Source: Actinocatenispora comari
GTDB taxonomy: Bacteria; Actinomycetota; Actinomycetes; Mycobacteriales; Micromonosporaceae
Length of the DNA: 64,000 nucleotides
Reading direction: 5' to 3'
NCBI RefSeq assembly: GCF_017312725.1
Contig: NZ_BOPO01000110.1
Coordinates: 1-64,000 of the forward strand
This document shows positions 1-14,161 of the stretch, one piece after another. A program made the position numbers and the translations under genes. How positions within the stretch are numbered: the stretch's first letter is position 1; each line of letters opens with the position of its first letter. The notes below the pieces were generated by a model, which did no database searches, was not told the DNA's origin, and saw only the letters and a list, made by a program, of their open reading frames with translations.

Positions 1-110
1 GACCGCCTAGCGCCCACCTCGGCGCCGACGACCCGGCGGTCGGGCCGAGGTCCGTGCCGACCCGGCGCCCCGGCCGGTCCGCGGTGCGCGCGGCCGGCCG
101 GGGCGGACCG

Positions 111-4220
<4,110 letters not shown>

Positions 4221-4227
4221 TCAATAT

Positions 4228-4247
4228 TTGTCGAAGCGCTTTCGGTT
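4228..4247. promoter_or_regulatory. Possible LacI-type operator upstream of beta-galactosidase
   Basis: An 8-bp perfect palindrome AAGCGCTT (4234-4241) with a central CG dyad lies about 150 bp upstream of the beta-galactosidase start. LacI-family regulators of sugar genes in actinobacteria bind sites of this shape. The outer arms do not extend the symmetry, so the call is tentative. The rest of 4083-4527, between the galactosidase and clpP, shows no coding potential I can support. Confidence 0.3.
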
Positions 4248-4527
4248 CTGTGTGTCTGTGTCGCGACGTGAAACATCCTGCTCTGCGTTGTTTGGCCGGA
4301 AACTGCCGCCGGGCAGCGAGGGCGCCGGCCGCGGAACGCAGGTCACGGCGGCACGGTGCGGCGCGGTCGGCGCCGACGGATCCACCGCGCCGGCGGCGTG
4401 GCTCGATCGCCGCGGTCGCGGGAGACGCCGCCGCGGGCGCACCGCACGGCCGGGCGCCGACACGGCGCTGCCGTCCGCCCGGCGCGACTCGATCGCGGCG
4501 GGACGGACGGCAGCGGAACGTGCTCGG

Positions 4528-5127
4528 TCAGGGGGTCGGCATCGTGGCCAGGACCCGGTCGACCATGCCGTACTCCCGGGCCTCGTCGGCGGTGAACCAG
4601 CGGTCCCGGTCGGCGTCCTCGGCGATGCGCTCCACCGGCTGACCGGTGTGCCGGGCGATGACCTCCTGGTTCTCCCGCTTCATCGCCATCATGTTCTCCG
4701 CCTGGATCGCCACGTCGGCCGCGGTGCCGCCGACCCCGCCGGAGATCTGGTGCATCATCACCCGGGCGTGCGGCAGCGCGAACCGCTTGCCCGGCGCCCC
4801 CGCACACAGCAGCGTCTGGGCCATCGACGCCGCCATGCCCATCGCGTAGGTGGCCACGTCGGCCCGGATCAGCTGCATCGTGTCGTACACCGCCATGCCG
4901 GCGGTCACCGAGCCACCCGGCGAGTTGATGTACAGGTGGATGTCGCGGTCGGAGTCTTCGGCGTCCAGCAGCAACAGCTGGCCGCAGATCATGTTCGCGT
5001 TCTCCTGCTTGACCTCGTCGCCGAGGAAGATGATCCGGTTGCGCAGCAGCCGCTGGAACAGCTCGCCGTCGATGCCGGTGCCGGGCGTCTCGCCGGACCG
5101 CCCGTGCATCGTGCCGAGGTCGACCAT
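4528..5127 (-). CDS. clpP: ClpP-family serine protease subunit (paralogue)
   Basis: Proteolytic subunit of an ATP-dependent Clp protease; forms the barrel that degrades unfolded substrates fed by a Clp ATPase. 199 aa, the usual length. The triad is present: Ser101 in GMAASMA, His126 in VMMHQ, and an Asp in DADRDRWF (171-178). The residue after the catalytic Ser-Met is Ala, where housekeeping ClpP usually has Gly (AASMG), and no ClpX or second clpP lies beside it. This looks like one of the extra ClpP copies common in actinomycetes rather than the main clpP1P2 operon. An AAGGAG sequence lies about 13 nt upstream of the ATG; the internal Met7 is an alternative start. Confidence 0.88.
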   Translation of the reverse strand: MVDLGTMHGRSGETPGTGIDGELFQRLLRNRIIFLGDEVKQENANMICGQLLLLDAEDSDRDIHLYINSPGGSVTAGMAVYDTMQLIRADVATYAMGMAASMAQTLLCAGAPGKRFALPHARVMMHQISGGVGGTAADVAIQAENMMAMKRENQEVIARHTGQPVERIAEDADRDRWFTADEAREYGMVDRVLATMPTP

Positions 5128-5333
5128 CTCGTACCACCTGCTCCTTCTGCCCTGACCTGATCGCGTGACGCTTCGACCCTACGGGCCGGGCAGTGGTGTC
5201 GTCCGCGGTGTTCGCCCAGGGCCGATTCCGCTGAGAGCCGACTGAGCACCCGCGGCAGAGCCCGCCGCACCGGCGGCCGGCGGCGATCCACCGCCGGAGG
5301 TCGCCCGGCGCCGCGGCCGGTCGGTGGCGCCTG

Positions 5334-5654
5334 TCAGGCCAGCCCCGTCGCCGGAGCGCCGGTGATGCCGAGGGAACGGCGAATCGTGGCGAGGGCGTCC
5401 CGCCCGGCGGTGACGCCTTCGGGGGTGAGCCGGTAGTAACGGCGCGGTGGCCGGCCGATCTCGCTGGCGTCGGCGCTCTCCCACTCGCCCGCCACCCAGC
5501 CGGCCCGGTGCAGGCGGGTCAGGATCGGGTACAGGGTGCCGCTGGCTTGGCCGGTGGCGTGCATCAGCTCCAGCCCGTAGCGCGGGCTGTCCGGTTCGGT
5601 GAGGAACACGGTGAGCACGGCTGCCACCGCGGTGGTGACGCGAAGCTGGGCCAC
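5334..5654 (-). CDS. PadR-family transcriptional regulator
   Basis: DNA-binding regulator of 106 aa with the PadR winged-helix layout: an N-terminal helix followed by YGLELMHATGQASGTLYPIL, where the recognition helix sits, then LHRAGWVAGEW and the beta-wing RPPRRYYRLTPEGV. PadR proteins usually repress a neighbouring transporter or detoxification gene in response to a ligand. Start GTG at 5654 with AGGG seven bases upstream. It is divergent from the dehydrogenase at 5788 with a 133-bp gap, so that gene is the most likely target; this is inference only. Confidence 0.85.
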   Translation of the reverse strand: MAQLRVTTAVAAVLTVFLTEPDSPRYGLELMHATGQASGTLYPILTRLHRAGWVAGEWESADASEIGRPPRRYYRLTPEGVTAGRDALATIRRSLGITGAPATGLA

Positions 5655-5787
5655 GCCGGGACCCTACATAGCCCCTCGACGGCCGGCAAGTGTGTCACCG
5701 ACCGGTACCAGCCGGCACAATCTCCACGGGGCCCGGTCCACCGTGGCGATCCGGGCCGGCGACGAGCACCGGCGAAGGTGAGGAACG

Positions 5788-6831
5788 ATGACCGACGTGC
5801 GCACCGTGGCAGCGCTGCCGACCACCATGCGGGCCAGCGTGCTGTACCGGGTGGGTGAGCTGGGTGTCGAGGACCGGCCGGTGCCGGTGCCGGCCGCCGA
5901 CGAGGTCCTGGTCGAGGTCGGTTCGGTCGGGGTGTGCGGATCCGACGTGCACTACTTCCGGCACGGCCGGATCGGCGACTACGTGGTCCAGGCACCGCTG
6001 GTGCTGGGGCACGAGGCCGGCGGCCGGGTCGTCGGGGTCGGCGCGGAGGTCCCGGCGCAGCGGCTCGGCCAGCGGGTGTCGCTGGAGCCGGGCATCCCGT
6101 GCCGGCGCTGCGAGGCGTGCCGGCACGGCCGGTACAACCTCTGCCCGGACGTGCGGTTCTTCGCCACCCCGCCGGTCGACGGCGCGTTCTGCCAGTACGT
6201 CGCGGTGCCGGCGGACTTCGCCTACCCGGTGCCGGAAGCGGTGTCGGACGACGCGGCCGGCCTGCTGGAGCCGCTGTCGGTGGGCATCTGGTCCTGCCGG
6301 AAGGCGGGCGTCGGGCCGGGCAGCCGGGTGCTGATCGCCGGCGCCGGGCCGATCGGGTTGGTGACCGCGCAGGTGGCGGTCGCGTTCGGGGCGATCGAGG
6401 TGATCGCCACCGACGTGGCGGCGCCCCGGCTGGACGCGGCCCGGCGGCTCGGCGCCACCGGTACCGTCCCGGCCGGTACGGTGCTCGCCGCCGGCGACGC
6501 GGTCGACGTGTTCATCGACTGCTCCGGCGCCGCGCCGGCGGTCGACGCCGGGATCCGGTCGGTACGCCCGGCCGGCTCGGTGGTGCTGGTCGGGATGGGC
6601 GCCGACACGATCCCGGTGCCGATCCCGGTGATCCAGGGCCGGGAGCTGCGGGTGACCGGCACGTTCCGGTACGCGAACACCTGGCCGCTGGCGATCGCGC
6701 TGGCCGCGGCCGGCCGGGTCGACCTGGACGCGCTGGTCACCGGCCACTTCGGGCTGGCCGAGGTGGGTGCCGCGCTGGCCGCCTCGGCGGACCCGACCGC
6801 GATCAAGGCGATCGTGACGCCACAACACTGA
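5788..6831 (+). CDS. Zinc-dependent sorbitol/L-iditol-type dehydrogenase (MDR family)
   Basis: NAD(P)-dependent medium-chain dehydrogenase, probably oxidising a polyol or sugar alcohol to a ketose in the cytoplasm. 347 aa. Catalytic zinc ligands are visible as Cys50 (GVCGSDVHYF) and His74-Glu75 (LGHEAGG); the structural zinc lobe has Cys105, 108, 111 and 119. The Rossmann GAGPIGL motif is near residue 186, followed by VIATD. The early HYFRHGRIG segment is typical of sorbitol/xylitol dehydrogenases. An AAGGTGAGGA ribosome-binding region precedes the ATG. The exact substrate cannot be assigned from sequence. Confidence 0.85.
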   Translation: MTDVRTVAALPTTMRASVLYRVGELGVEDRPVPVPAADEVLVEVGSVGVCGSDVHYFRHGRIGDYVVQAPLVLGHEAGGRVVGVGAEVPAQRLGQRVSLEPGIPCRRCEACRHGRYNLCPDVRFFATPPVDGAFCQYVAVPADFAYPVPEAVSDDAAGLLEPLSVGIWSCRKAGVGPGSRVLIAGAGPIGLVTAQVAVAFGAIEVIATDVAAPRLDAARRLGATGTVPAGTVLAAGDAVDVFIDCSGAAPAVDAGIRSVRPAGSVVLVGMGADTIPVPIPVIQGRELRVTGTFRYANTWPLAIALAAAGRVDLDALVTGHFGLAEVGAALAASADPTAIKAIVTPQH

Positions 6832-6842
6832 CCGGTCGGCCG

Positions 6843-7565
6843 TCAGGCCAGGCAGGCGAGGGCGGTGCGCAGCGCGGCCGGCAGCGGGTGGTCGGCGGGC
6901 AGCCGGTCCACGGTGGCCTCGACGAACTCCGCCGGGGACAGCTGCGCGGTGACCGCCCCGGGGTCGTCGACCTCCACGTGCCAGCGGTTGTCGGCCTCCC
7001 GGACCAGCACCGGACGGTCCTGCTCGGCGAGCACGAACGCGCCGAACCGGGCCCGCCAGTCGGTGCGGTCCGGTTCGTCCGCCGGTGGCGTCCGGTAGCC
7101 GACGTCGTCGGCGTGGGTGGCGAGCTCCGAGGCGTAGTGCAGCGCCTGCAGCCCCACCGGGTACGGGCCGGCCTGGGTCGGCAGCAGCGCGTCGGCGCCG
7201 CGGGCCCGCAGCTCGGCGCGGGTCCGACCGTTCGCCGCGCGCCACTCCGACAGCACCGTGTCCACCGGTACGTCCCGGCGTTCGTCGACGGTCCACTGGT
7301 TGAAGCCGTCCAGGCCGTCCACGCCGGCGTCGGTGAGCAGCCGGTTGAGTCCGGCCAGGTCGTCGTCCAGACAGGCGTGGTTGTACAGCTCCTCGCCGGC
7401 CAGGTGGGCCAGCACGTCGCGGACCGACCAGCCGGCGCAGCGCGACGGCCGGTCCCAGTCGGCGCCGGCGAGCCCGGCGAAGTGTTCGTCCAGCCGGCGG
7501 GCCTCCCCGTCGTACAGCGCGAACGGGTCGAGGTCGGCCAGCGCACCGGCCGTTGCGTGGTTCAC
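6843..7565 (-). CDS. Maleylpyruvate isomerase/mycothiol S-transferase-like protein
   Basis: 240 aa. The N-terminal half has the DinB-like four-helix metal-binding domain (AGWSVRDVLAHLAGEELYNH) found in mycothiol-dependent maleylpyruvate isomerases and many uncharacterised actinobacterial relatives; the C-terminal part is a small alpha/beta domain. Metal ligands would be His residues in AHLAGEE and ASELATHADD. Start GTG at 7565 with AGGGAGGA upstream, inside the 3' end of malQ and 3 bp after its stop, so it is probably translated with malQ. The true reaction is unknown; members of the family act in detoxification and thiol transfer. Confidence 0.75.
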   Translation of the reverse strand: MNHATAGALADLDPFALYDGEARRLDEHFAGLAGADWDRPSRCAGWSVRDVLAHLAGEELYNHACLDDDLAGLNRLLTDAGVDGLDGFNQWTVDERRDVPVDTVLSEWRAANGRTRAELRARGADALLPTQAGPYPVGLQALHYASELATHADDVGYRTPPADEPDRTDWRARFGAFVLAEQDRPVLVREADNRWHVEVDDPGAVTAQLSPAEFVEATVDRLPADHPLPAALRTALACLA

Positions 7566-7568
7566 GGG

Positions 7569-9590
7569 TCAGTCCTCCCTGGTTCGGTTGTCCGGCACCG
7601 CGTCCGGCGCCGGCATCGCTGCCGGTCCGGGCGGGACGTCCGGGTCGGGTGCATCGTCGGGCAGCGGCGCGGTGGTGGGCGGGCGCAGCAGGGCAGCCAC
7701 CCGGCGCAGTCGCAGGTCGTCGACCAGCTCGGTCACCGTGACCGGCAACGGGATCCGCCAGTTCGGGTAGCGGTCGGTGGTGCCCGGCAGGTTCGGTGCG
7801 CGCAGCTCGCCGAGCACGTCGGTCGGCGCGACCGCCTTGATCCGGCACGGCGTGCGGTGCAGCAGCGTGTGCATCGCGAGGATCGCGTCGTCCAGCTCGG
7901 CGCGCCGGGCGAGCAGCCCGCGCCGGGTCAGCTGCGCCAGCAGCGCGCGCCGCTCGGCGTCGGCGGAGTGCCGGGCCGCGGCCGGATCGGCGAGCAGCCC
8001 GAGCTCCTCGCGTACCCGGACCGCCTCGCCGGTGAGGAAGCCGGCCGCGGTGGGCAGATCGTGGGTGGAGATGCTCGCCATCGCCCGCTCCGGCCACGCC
8101 TCCGGCGGCAGCGGCCGGCCGGCGTCGTCGCGGGCGAACCAGAGCACCTCGCAGCCGAGCATCCCGCGCTGCGCCAGGGCGGCGGTCACCGCCGGCTCGA
8201 CCGTACCGAGGTCCTCGCCGACGACGACCGCGTCCGCCCGGTACGCGGCGAGGGTCAGCGCGCCGAACATCGCCGCCGCGTCGTAGCGCACGTACGTGCC
8301 GTCGGCGGGGGAGCCGCCGCGCGGGATCCACCACAGCCGGGACAGCCCGGCGACATGGTCGACCCGCAGCCCGCCGCCGTGCGCGAGCAGCGCGTCGAGC
8401 ATCTGCCGGTACGGCAGGTAGCCGACCTCGGCGAGCCGGTCCGGCCGCCACGGCGGGAAACCCCAGTCCTGCCCGGCGGCGGTGAACGCGTCCGGCGGGG
8501 CGCCGACCGAGGCGCCGCCGGCCAGCACGTCCTGCAGCGCCCAGGCGTCCGCGCCGGCCGGGTCGACGCCGACCGGCAGGTCGTGCAGGACGCCGACGGC
8601 CATCGCGCCGGCTGCCGCGTCGACGGCGGCCAGCTGGTCGGCGCAGCGTCGCTGTACCCAGGCGTGGAAGCCGATCCGGTCGGCGAGCTCGCCGGTGGCG
8701 CGACGTACCGCCGGGGAGTCCGGCCGGCGCAGTTCGGCCGGCCAGCGCCGCCAGTCGCCGCCGTGCCGTTCGGCCAGCGCGCACCAGGTCGCGTACTGCG
8801 CCAGCGCCGGGTCGGGCGGCGCGGTCGGCAGCCGGTAGGGCCAGAGCAGGGTCAGCGCGGCCTGCTTGGCCGCCCACACCGCGTCGTGCTCGATCAGCGG
8901 CCCCGTCGCCGGGCGCAGCGCGTCCACCTGCCGCCGGGTCGCGTCGTCGGCCGCCGCGTACTCGGGCAGCTCGTCGATGCGCAGGTACAGCGGGTTGGCG
9001 TAGCGGCGGCTGGCCGGCGAGTACGGGGACGGCTCGACCGGCGGCCCCAGCCGCGGCGCGCACAGCGGCCCGGCGACCAGCACGTCCGCGCACAGCTGGG
9101 CCCGGCTCGCGGCGACCAGCTCGCGCAGGTCGGCGTACTCGCCGATGGCCCAGGACCGGGCCGAGTGCAGCGCGTACGGCTGGACGGTGAGCCCCCAGCA
9201 CGGTGGCACCGGCGGCAGGCTGCCCGGCGCCACCAGCACGGTCGACTCGCCGCCGGCGTACCGCAGCCGGTACCAGCCGGGCGGCAGGCTGGCCGGCAGC
9301 GCGTCGCCGATCCGCCACCGGGTACCGTCCTGCGCGCTCAGCGTGCCCGCCGGCACCGGATAGGCGGTACCGGCCGGCACGGTCAGGGTGGCCGGGACCG
9401 GCCCGGCGTGCCGGTCGGCGAGCTCGGCGCGGGAGGCCCGGATCGCACCCGGGCCGGACGCGTCGATGCCGAGTTCGGCGAGCACCGCGACGACCACCGC
9501 CGGGTCGACCGCAACCGGACGATCGGCATCGTCCCGGTATTCGGTGGCGACTCCGGCCGCGTCCGCCAGTTCGGCCAGTTCGGCATCCAC
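7569..9590 (-). CDS. malQ: 4-alpha-glucanotransferase (amylomaltase)
   Basis: Transfers glucan chains between maltodextrins (GH77), acting in glycogen/maltose metabolism. About 673 aa from the GTG at 9590, where the protein begins [20 protein letters not shown], typical of actinobacterial MalQ. The reading frame stays open to a TTG at 9689, but the extra residues have no family likeness. GH77 features include [17 protein letters not shown] (acid region), [11 protein letters not shown] with the catalytic Glu, and SISTHDLPT. The start is uncertain because no strong ribosome-binding site precedes 9590. It is divergent from the clpC-like gene and followed by the mycothiol-type gene. Confidence 0.88.
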   Translation of the reverse strand: MDAELAELADAAGVATEYRDDADRPVAVDPAVVVAVLAELGIDASGPGAIRASRAELADRHAGPVPATLTVPAGTAYPVPAGTLSAQDGTRWRIGDALPASLPPGWYRLRYAGGESTVLVAPGSLPPVPPCWGLTVQPYALHSARSWAIGEYADLRELVAASRAQLCADVLVAGPLCAPRLGPPVEPSPYSPASRRYANPLYLRIDELPEYAAADDATRRQVDALRPATGPLIEHDAVWAAKQAALTLLWPYRLPTAPPDPALAQYATWCALAERHGGDWRRWPAELRRPDSPAVRRATGELADRIGFHAWVQRRCADQLAAVDAAAGAMAVGVLHDLPVGVDPAGADAWALQDVLAGGASVGAPPDAFTAAGQDWGFPPWRPDRLAEVGYLPYRQMLDALLAHGGGLRVDHVAGLSRLWWIPRGGSPADGTYVRYDAAAMFGALTLAAYRADAVVVGEDLGTVEPAVTAALAQRGMLGCEVLWFARDDAGRPLPPEAWPERAMASISTHDLPTAAGFLTGEAVRVREELGLLADPAAARHSADAERRALLAQLTRRGLLARRAELDDAILAMHTLLHRTPCRIKAVAPTDVLGELRAPNLPGTTDRYPNWRIPLPVTVTELVDDLRLRRVAALLRPPTTAPLPDDAPDPDVPPGPAAMPAPDAVPDNRTRED

Positions 9591-9843
9591 TCCGACAAGT
9601 CTGGCAGCGCGGCGGCTGTCAGGCTGGCCGAATGCCCACGCCGCCGCGGGGTACCCCGCTAGCGTCGGAGCTAGGGTCCGTGTCGCCAACCCCCGGGGTA
9701 GTGGCGCCGGTCCTGGACGTCACGGGCCGGCGCCTGGCAGTGCCGGCGGGTGTCGCGTGCGCGGGCCGCCCGACGCGACCCGGTCTGGTACCGCGCCGGC
9801 GCCCGGCGGGCGGGCCGGTGCCGGCCCCTGCGAAGGGGGAGAC

Positions 9844-12420
9844 GTGTCGAACAGTTACCTGGGGCCGGACGAGGTACCCGATCCACTCAGCCAGCTGCTG
9901 TCCCAGTTCCTCGGCGGCGGTGGCCTGCGCCGGCCGGTACGGCGGATCGACATCGGCCGGCTGATGAGCGCCGAGACCCGCGAGCTGGTCGCCGCGGCCG
10001 GTCGGGAGGCGCAGCGGCACGGGGACGCCGAACTGGACACCGACCACCTGTTGTGGGCGGCGACCCAGCTGGACCGGACCCGGCAGCTGCTGTCCGCGGC
10101 CGGTGGCGACCCGGACGCGATCGCGCAGCGGATCGAGGCGCAGCCGTCCGGGCCGGGCGCGGACGGCGGGCCGGACTCGCTGACCCCGGCGACGAAGCGG
10201 GCGCTGCTGGACTCGCACCAGATCGCCCGCAGCATGGGCGCCACCTACATCGGGCCCGAGCACGTCCTGCTGGCGCTGTCGGCGAACCCGGAGTCGCAGG
10301 CCGGGCGGGTGCTCGGCAGCATGCGGATCGGCCCGGCCGAGCTGGCATCCGGTGCGGCCCCGCGGCCGGGCCTGGAGCGCGGCATGGAGCGCGGCATGGA
10401 GCCCGGCGGGCGCGGCGGCGGATCGTCCACCCCGACGCTGGACCAGTACGGCCGGGACCTGACCGAGGAGGCGCGCGACGGCCGGGTGGACCCGGTCGTC
10501 GGCCGTACCGAGGAGATCGAGCAGACCGTCGAGGTGCTGTCCCGCCGGACCAAGAACAATCCGGTACTGGTGGGTGAGGCCGGCGTCGGCAAGACGGCCA
10601 TCGTGGAGGGGCTGGCGCAACGCATCGCGGACGGCGACGTGCCGAAGGTGCTGGCCGGCCGGCGCGTGGTGCAGCTGGACCTGTCGTCGATGGTCGCCGG
10701 CACCCGCTACCGGGGCGACTTCGAGGAGCGGATGAAGCAGGCGATCGACGAGATCCGGTCGCACGCCGACGAGCTGATCGTGTTCATCGACGAGCTGCAC
10801 ACCATGGTCGGCGCCGGTGGCGGCGGCGAGGGCGGCGGCAGCATGGACGCCTCCAACATGCTCAAGCCGGCGCTGGCGCGCGGCGAGCTGCACGTGGTCG
10901 GTGCGACGACGCTGGACGAGTACCGCAAGTACATCGAGAAGGACGCGGCGCTGGCCCGCCGGTTCCAGCCGGTGATGGTGCCCGAGCCCAGCGTGGACGA
11001 CACGGTGGCGATCCTGCGCGGCCTGCGGGACCGGTACGAGGCGCACCACCAGGTGCGGTTCACCGACGAGGCGCTGGTGGCCGCCGCCGAGCTGTCCGAC
11101 CGGTACCTGACCGAGCGGTTCCTGCCGGACAAGGCGATCGACCTGATGGACCAGGCCGGGGCCCGGGTGCGGCTGCGCGCGCTGGCCCCGGACACCGACG
11201 TACGGGAGCTGACCGAGCAGGTGGAGGCGCTGCGCCGGGACAAGGACCAGGCGGTCGCCGGCGAGGAGTACGAGCGGGCCACCGAGCTGCGGGACCGGAT
11301 CGTCGCGCTGGAGAAGCAGATCGACGAGGTGCGCGGCACCGCCGCGACCGGCGGTTCGGTGCCGGAGGTGACCACCGCGGACATCGCCGAGGTGGTGTCC
11401 CGCTCGACCGGCATCCCGGTGGCGGAGCTGACCGAGGAGGAGCGCGACCGGCTGCTGAAGCTGGAGCAGCGGCTGCACGCCCGGGTGGTCGGCCAGGACG
11501 ACGCGGTCGAGGCGGTCGCCGAGGCGGTCCGCCGCTCCCGTGCCGGTCTCGCCGACCCGAACCGGCCGATCGGCAGCTTCCTGTTCCTCGGCCCGACCGG
11601 GGTGGGCAAGACCGAACTGGCCCGCGCGCTGGCCGAGGCGCTGTTCGGTTCCGAGGACCGGATGGTACGGCTGGACATGAGCGAGTTCTCCGAGCGGCAC
11701 ACGGTGTCCCGGCTGGTCGGCGCGCCACCCGGGTACGTCGGGTACGAGGAGGCGGGGCAGCTGACCGAGGCGGTACGCCGGCATCCCTACTCGGTGCTGC
11801 TGCTCGACGAGATCGAGAAGGCGCACCCGGACGTGTTCAACATGCTGCTGCAGGTGCTCGACGACGGCCGGCTCACCGACGGCCAGGGCCGTACCGTCGA
11901 CTTCAAGAACACGGTGCTGATCATGACCAGCAACCTCGGTTCGGACCTGATCTCCGGGCAGGGCGCCGCGCTCGGCTTCGGCTCCGGGCGGTCCGGTACC
12001 GACGGCGCCGACGAGCCGGTCGACGCCGGGCTTCGGGACCGGCTGATGCGCCGGCTGCGCGACTCGTTCCGGCCGGAGTTCCTGAACCGGATCGACGAGA
12101 TCATCGTCTTCCGCCGGCTCGGTACCGAGCAACTGCGCCAGATCACCGAGCTGATGTTGGACCAGACGGCCCGTCGGGTACACGGTCAGGGCGTGACGAT
12201 GGAGGTCACGCCGGCGGCGGTGGACTGGCTCGCCGAGCACGGGTACGAACCGGCGTTCGGCGCCCGGCCGATGCGCCGCACGATCCAGCGCGAGGTGGAG
12301 AACCGGCTGTCGGCGATGTTGCTGGCCGGCGAGTTGTCGGCCGGGCAGCACGCCACCGTGGACGCGGTGGACGGCCACCTGAGCATCCGGGTGGGCGAAC
12401 CGGCGGCGACCGGTTCCTGA
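9844..12420 (+). CDS. ClpC/ClpB-class AAA+ chaperone ATPase
   Basis: Hexameric Clp ATPase that unfolds proteins for ClpP or disaggregates them. 858 aa from GTG 9844, chosen because GAAGGGGGA ends four bases before it and the protein then begins [10 protein letters not shown]; the open frame upstream is non-coding in character. Order: Clp_N repeats (about 40-150), D1 with Walker A GEAGVGKT (244-251) and Walker B FIDELH (near 315), a UVR-like middle segment ([13 protein letters not shown]), D2 with Walker A GPTGVGKT (583-590) and [13 protein letters not shown], and ClpB_D2-small at the end. The UVR motif and short middle domain favour ClpC over ClpB. It differs from housekeeping ClpC in its N-terminus and is probably a paralogue. 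Confidence 0.87.
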   Translation: MSNSYLGPDEVPDPLSQLLSQFLGGGGLRRPVRRIDIGRLMSAETRELVAAAGREAQRHGDAELDTDHLLWAATQLDRTRQLLSAAGGDPDAIAQRIEAQPSGPGADGGPDSLTPATKRALLDSHQIARSMGATYIGPEHVLLALSANPESQAGRVLGSMRIGPAELASGAAPRPGLERGMERGMEPGGRGGGSSTPTLDQYGRDLTEEARDGRVDPVVGRTEEIEQTVEVLSRRTKNNPVLVGEAGVGKTAIVEGLAQRIADGDVPKVLAGRRVVQLDLSSMVAGTRYRGDFEERMKQAIDEIRSHADELIVFIDELHTMVGAGGGGEGGGSMDASNMLKPALARGELHVVGATTLDEYRKYIEKDAALARRFQPVMVPEPSVDDTVAILRGLRDRYEAHHQVRFTDEALVAAAELSDRYLTERFLPDKAIDLMDQAGARVRLRALAPDTDVRELTEQVEALRRDKDQAVAGEEYERATELRDRIVALEKQIDEVRGTAATGGSVPEVTTADIAEVVSRSTGIPVAELTEEERDRLLKLEQRLHARVVGQDDAVEAVAEAVRRSRAGLADPNRPIGSFLFLGPTGVGKTELARALAEALFGSEDRMVRLDMSEFSERHTVSRLVGAPPGYVGYEEAGQLTEAVRRHPYSVLLLDEIEKAHPDVFNMLLQVLDDGRLTDGQGRTVDFKNTVLIMTSNLGSDLISGQGAALGFGSGRSGTDGADEPVDAGLRDRLMRRLRDSFRPEFLNRIDEIIVFRRLGTEQLRQITELMLDQTARRVHGQGVTMEVTPAAVDWLAEHGYEPAFGARPMRRTIQREVENRLSAMLLAGELSAGQHATVDAVDGHLSIRVGEPAATGS

Positions 12421-12433
12421 CTTCGTCCGTACC

Positions 12434-12460
12434 CCGCGGTGGCCGGCGGGGCCACCGCGG
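12434..12460 (+). terminator. GC hairpin between the clpC-like gene and its small neighbour
   Basis: An 11-bp perfect stem (12434-12444 with 12450-12460) and a 5-base loop start 14 bp after the Clp ATPase stop codon. There is no T-run. It could attenuate read-through to the next gene or stabilise the upstream mRNA. Confidence 0.5.
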
Positions 12461-12483
12461 TCGGCGATCAGCAAGGAGTCGGT

Positions 12484-12900
12484 ATGGAACTCGGCAACAG
12501 CAAGCACGCGGGCCACCGGGACACCGAGCTGGCCCGCGAGACCCGCGAGTACGTCGAGGCCGGGCACAGCTCGCGGGCCGAGCCGTGGCGGGAGACCGAA
12601 CCAGCGGACGGCAGCGGTCCGGAGGCGGAGCTGCTGCCGACCGCGGAGGGCGTCGGCGGCACCCCGCCCGGCATGGACGGCGACGACGTCGCCGGCCGCA
12701 GCGACCTGGCCCGGCTGCTGGACCCGGGCGAGTTCCCGGCGGACGCCAAGCGGCTCGCCGCCACCGCGGCACGCCACCAGGCCGACGACGCCACCGTCGC
12801 GGCGCTGCGGGCGCTGCCGGCGGACCGCCGGTACCGCACCGTGTCGGAGGTGTGGGCGGCGCTCGGCCACCGGACCGAGGACGACACCCGCCGGTTCTGA
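12484..12900 (+). CDS. DUF2795-type small acidic protein
   Basis: 138 aa, hydrophilic. The C-terminal part (about 75-125) resembles DUF2795: RSDLARLLDPGEFPADAKRL, then VAALRALPADRRYRTVSEVW. Proteins of this kind are common in actinobacteria, often near stress or chaperone genes, and have no established activity. ATG 12484 is preceded by AAGGAG at good spacing. It lies 63 bp downstream of the Clp ATPase, past a hairpin, so partial co-transcription is likely. Confidence 0.7.
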   Translation: MELGNSKHAGHRDTELARETREYVEAGHSSRAEPWRETEPADGSGPEAELLPTAEGVGGTPPGMDGDDVAGRSDLARLLDPGEFPADAKRLAATAARHQADDATVAALRALPADRRYRTVSEVWAALGHRTEDDTRRF

Positions 12901-12909
12901 CCCGCGGCA

Positions 12910-12944
12910 CGGCGTGCCCGGCGCCGGTACCGCCGGGCACGCCG
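12910..12944 (+). terminator. Strong hairpin terminator
   Basis: A 14-bp perfect inverted repeat (12910-12923 with 12931-12944) around a 7-base loop, 9 bp after the DUF2795 gene stop. It sits between this plus-strand gene and the convergent acetate kinase operon and may serve both strands. Confidence 0.65.
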
Positions 12945-13066
12945 CGGGACCGCTGCCGCCGCCGCTCGATCCCGGTGCTCCTGGCGGCGGTTCGGGGCGG
13001 CTCGACGGTCGGGGCGGCTCGACGCCGGTGGCGTCCGGAGCGAGGTGTGCGGCGCGGTCGACCGGT

Positions 13067-14161
13067 TCAGCGGTGCGCGAGCGCGGTGCGGGTCTCGATC
13101 GCGATCTGCTGGATCTCGCCGGTCGGTACCACCAGCACCGGCACCCGCGCGCCGGTGGGCGAGACGATCGTCGGCTCGACCGGCTCGGCCGGACCGCTCA
13201 GCGTCCGGGGCAGGCCGAGCACCCGCAGCCCGGCGGACACCTCGACGCGCACCTCGGGCTGGTCGGTACCGATCTCGCCGGTGAACACGACCGCGTCGAG
13301 CCGGTCCAGGCTGGCGGCCATCGCGGCCACACCCGCCCGGACCCGGTGGGTGAACACGGCGAGCGCGAGCTCCGCGGCGCGGTCCCCGCGGGTACGCGCG
13401 CGGACCAGGTCGCGGGTGTCGTCGGAGCTGCCGGACAGGCCGAGCAGTCCGGACCGGTGCTGCAACGCATCGGCGAGCTCGGCGGCGGACAGGCCGTGCT
13501 CGGTCTGCAGCCACAGCAGCAGTCCCGGGTCGACCGATCCGCTGCGGCGGCTCATCGCGAGGCCCTCCAGCGGGGTGAAGCCCATCGTGGTGTCCACGCT
13601 GTGCCCGTCCCGGACCGCGCAGGCCGAGCAGCCGCCACCCAGGTGCGCCAGGACCACCTGCAGGTCGTCGGCCGGCCGGTGCAGCAGCGCGGCGGTCTGC
13701 CGCAGCGCCCACGCGTACGACAGGCCGTGGAAGCCGTACCGGCGCAGCCCGTACCGGGTGTCCCAGCCGTGCGGCAGCGGGTAGCTGCGCGCCGCCGCCG
13801 GCAGCTCGGCGTGGAACGCGGTGTCCAGGCACACCACGTGCGGCAGGTCCGGCAGCGCGGTACGCGCCGCGTCGAGCGCGGCGAGCGCCGGCGGCACGTG
13901 CAGCGGAGCGAGCCGGGCCGCCGCGTCCAACCCGGCCCGTACCGTGTCGTCCACCCGGACCGGCGCGGTCAGCTCCGGGCCGCCGTGCACCAGCCGGTGG
14001 CCGACCGCCGTCACCGGTGGCAGCCGCGGTACCAGCTCGGCCAGCTCGTCCGGCGCGGACAGGTCGTGCGTGCGCACGACGGTGCCGGCCCGATCCAGCA
14101 CGGACACGTGCAGGCTGGCCGAACCGGCGTCCACCACCAGGACCGCGCCGTCCTCGGTCAC
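13067..14161 (-). CDS. ackA: Acetate/propionate kinase-family protein
   Basis: Phosphorylates acetate (or a short acyl acid) with ATP to give the acyl phosphate. 364 aa from GTG 14161; the frame runs on upstream but the family N-terminus VLVVDAGSASLHVSVLD begins here. Motifs include GHRLVHGG, CLDTAFHAELP, RRYGFHGLSYAWA, LAHLGGGCSACAV, DTTMGFTPLEGLAMSRRSG and the C-terminal FTGEIG. Some positions differ from classical AckA (DAGSAS for NCGSSS, FHGLSY for FHGTSH), so activity or substrate may differ. The start overlaps the deaminase stop (GTGA), showing translational coupling. No phosphotransacetylase gene lies beside it. Confidence 0.85.
   Translation of the reverse strand: MTEDGAVLVVDAGSASLHVSVLDRAGTVVRTHDLSAPDELAELVPRLPPVTAVGHRLVHGGPELTAPVRVDDTVRAGLDAAARLAPLHVPPALAALDAARTALPDLPHVVCLDTAFHAELPAAARSYPLPHGWDTRYGLRRYGFHGLSYAWALRQTAALLHRPADDLQVVLAHLGGGCSACAVRDGHSVDTTMGFTPLEGLAMSRRSGSVDPGLLLWLQTEHGLSAAELADALQHRSGLLGLSGSSDDTRDLVRARTRGDRAAELALAVFTHRVRAGVAAMAASLDRLDAVVFTGEIGTDQPEVRVEVSAGLRVLGLPRTLSGPAEPVEPTIVSPTGARVPVLVVPTGEIQQIAIETRTALAHR

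Noticed and set aside
5695-9662. Very long open frames on both strands over the dehydrogenase-malQ region
   Set aside because: High-GC shadows without recognisable domains; true genes in other frames have motifs and ribosome-binding sites.
9591-9689. TTG start of malQ at 9689
   Set aside because: The extra 33 residues do not match MalQ proteins; GTG 9590 gives the expected N-terminus.
9619-12870. 1,083-codon minus-strand frame opposite the Clp ATPase
   Set aside because: Antisense to a fully conserved AAA+ protein; composition is that of a shadow.
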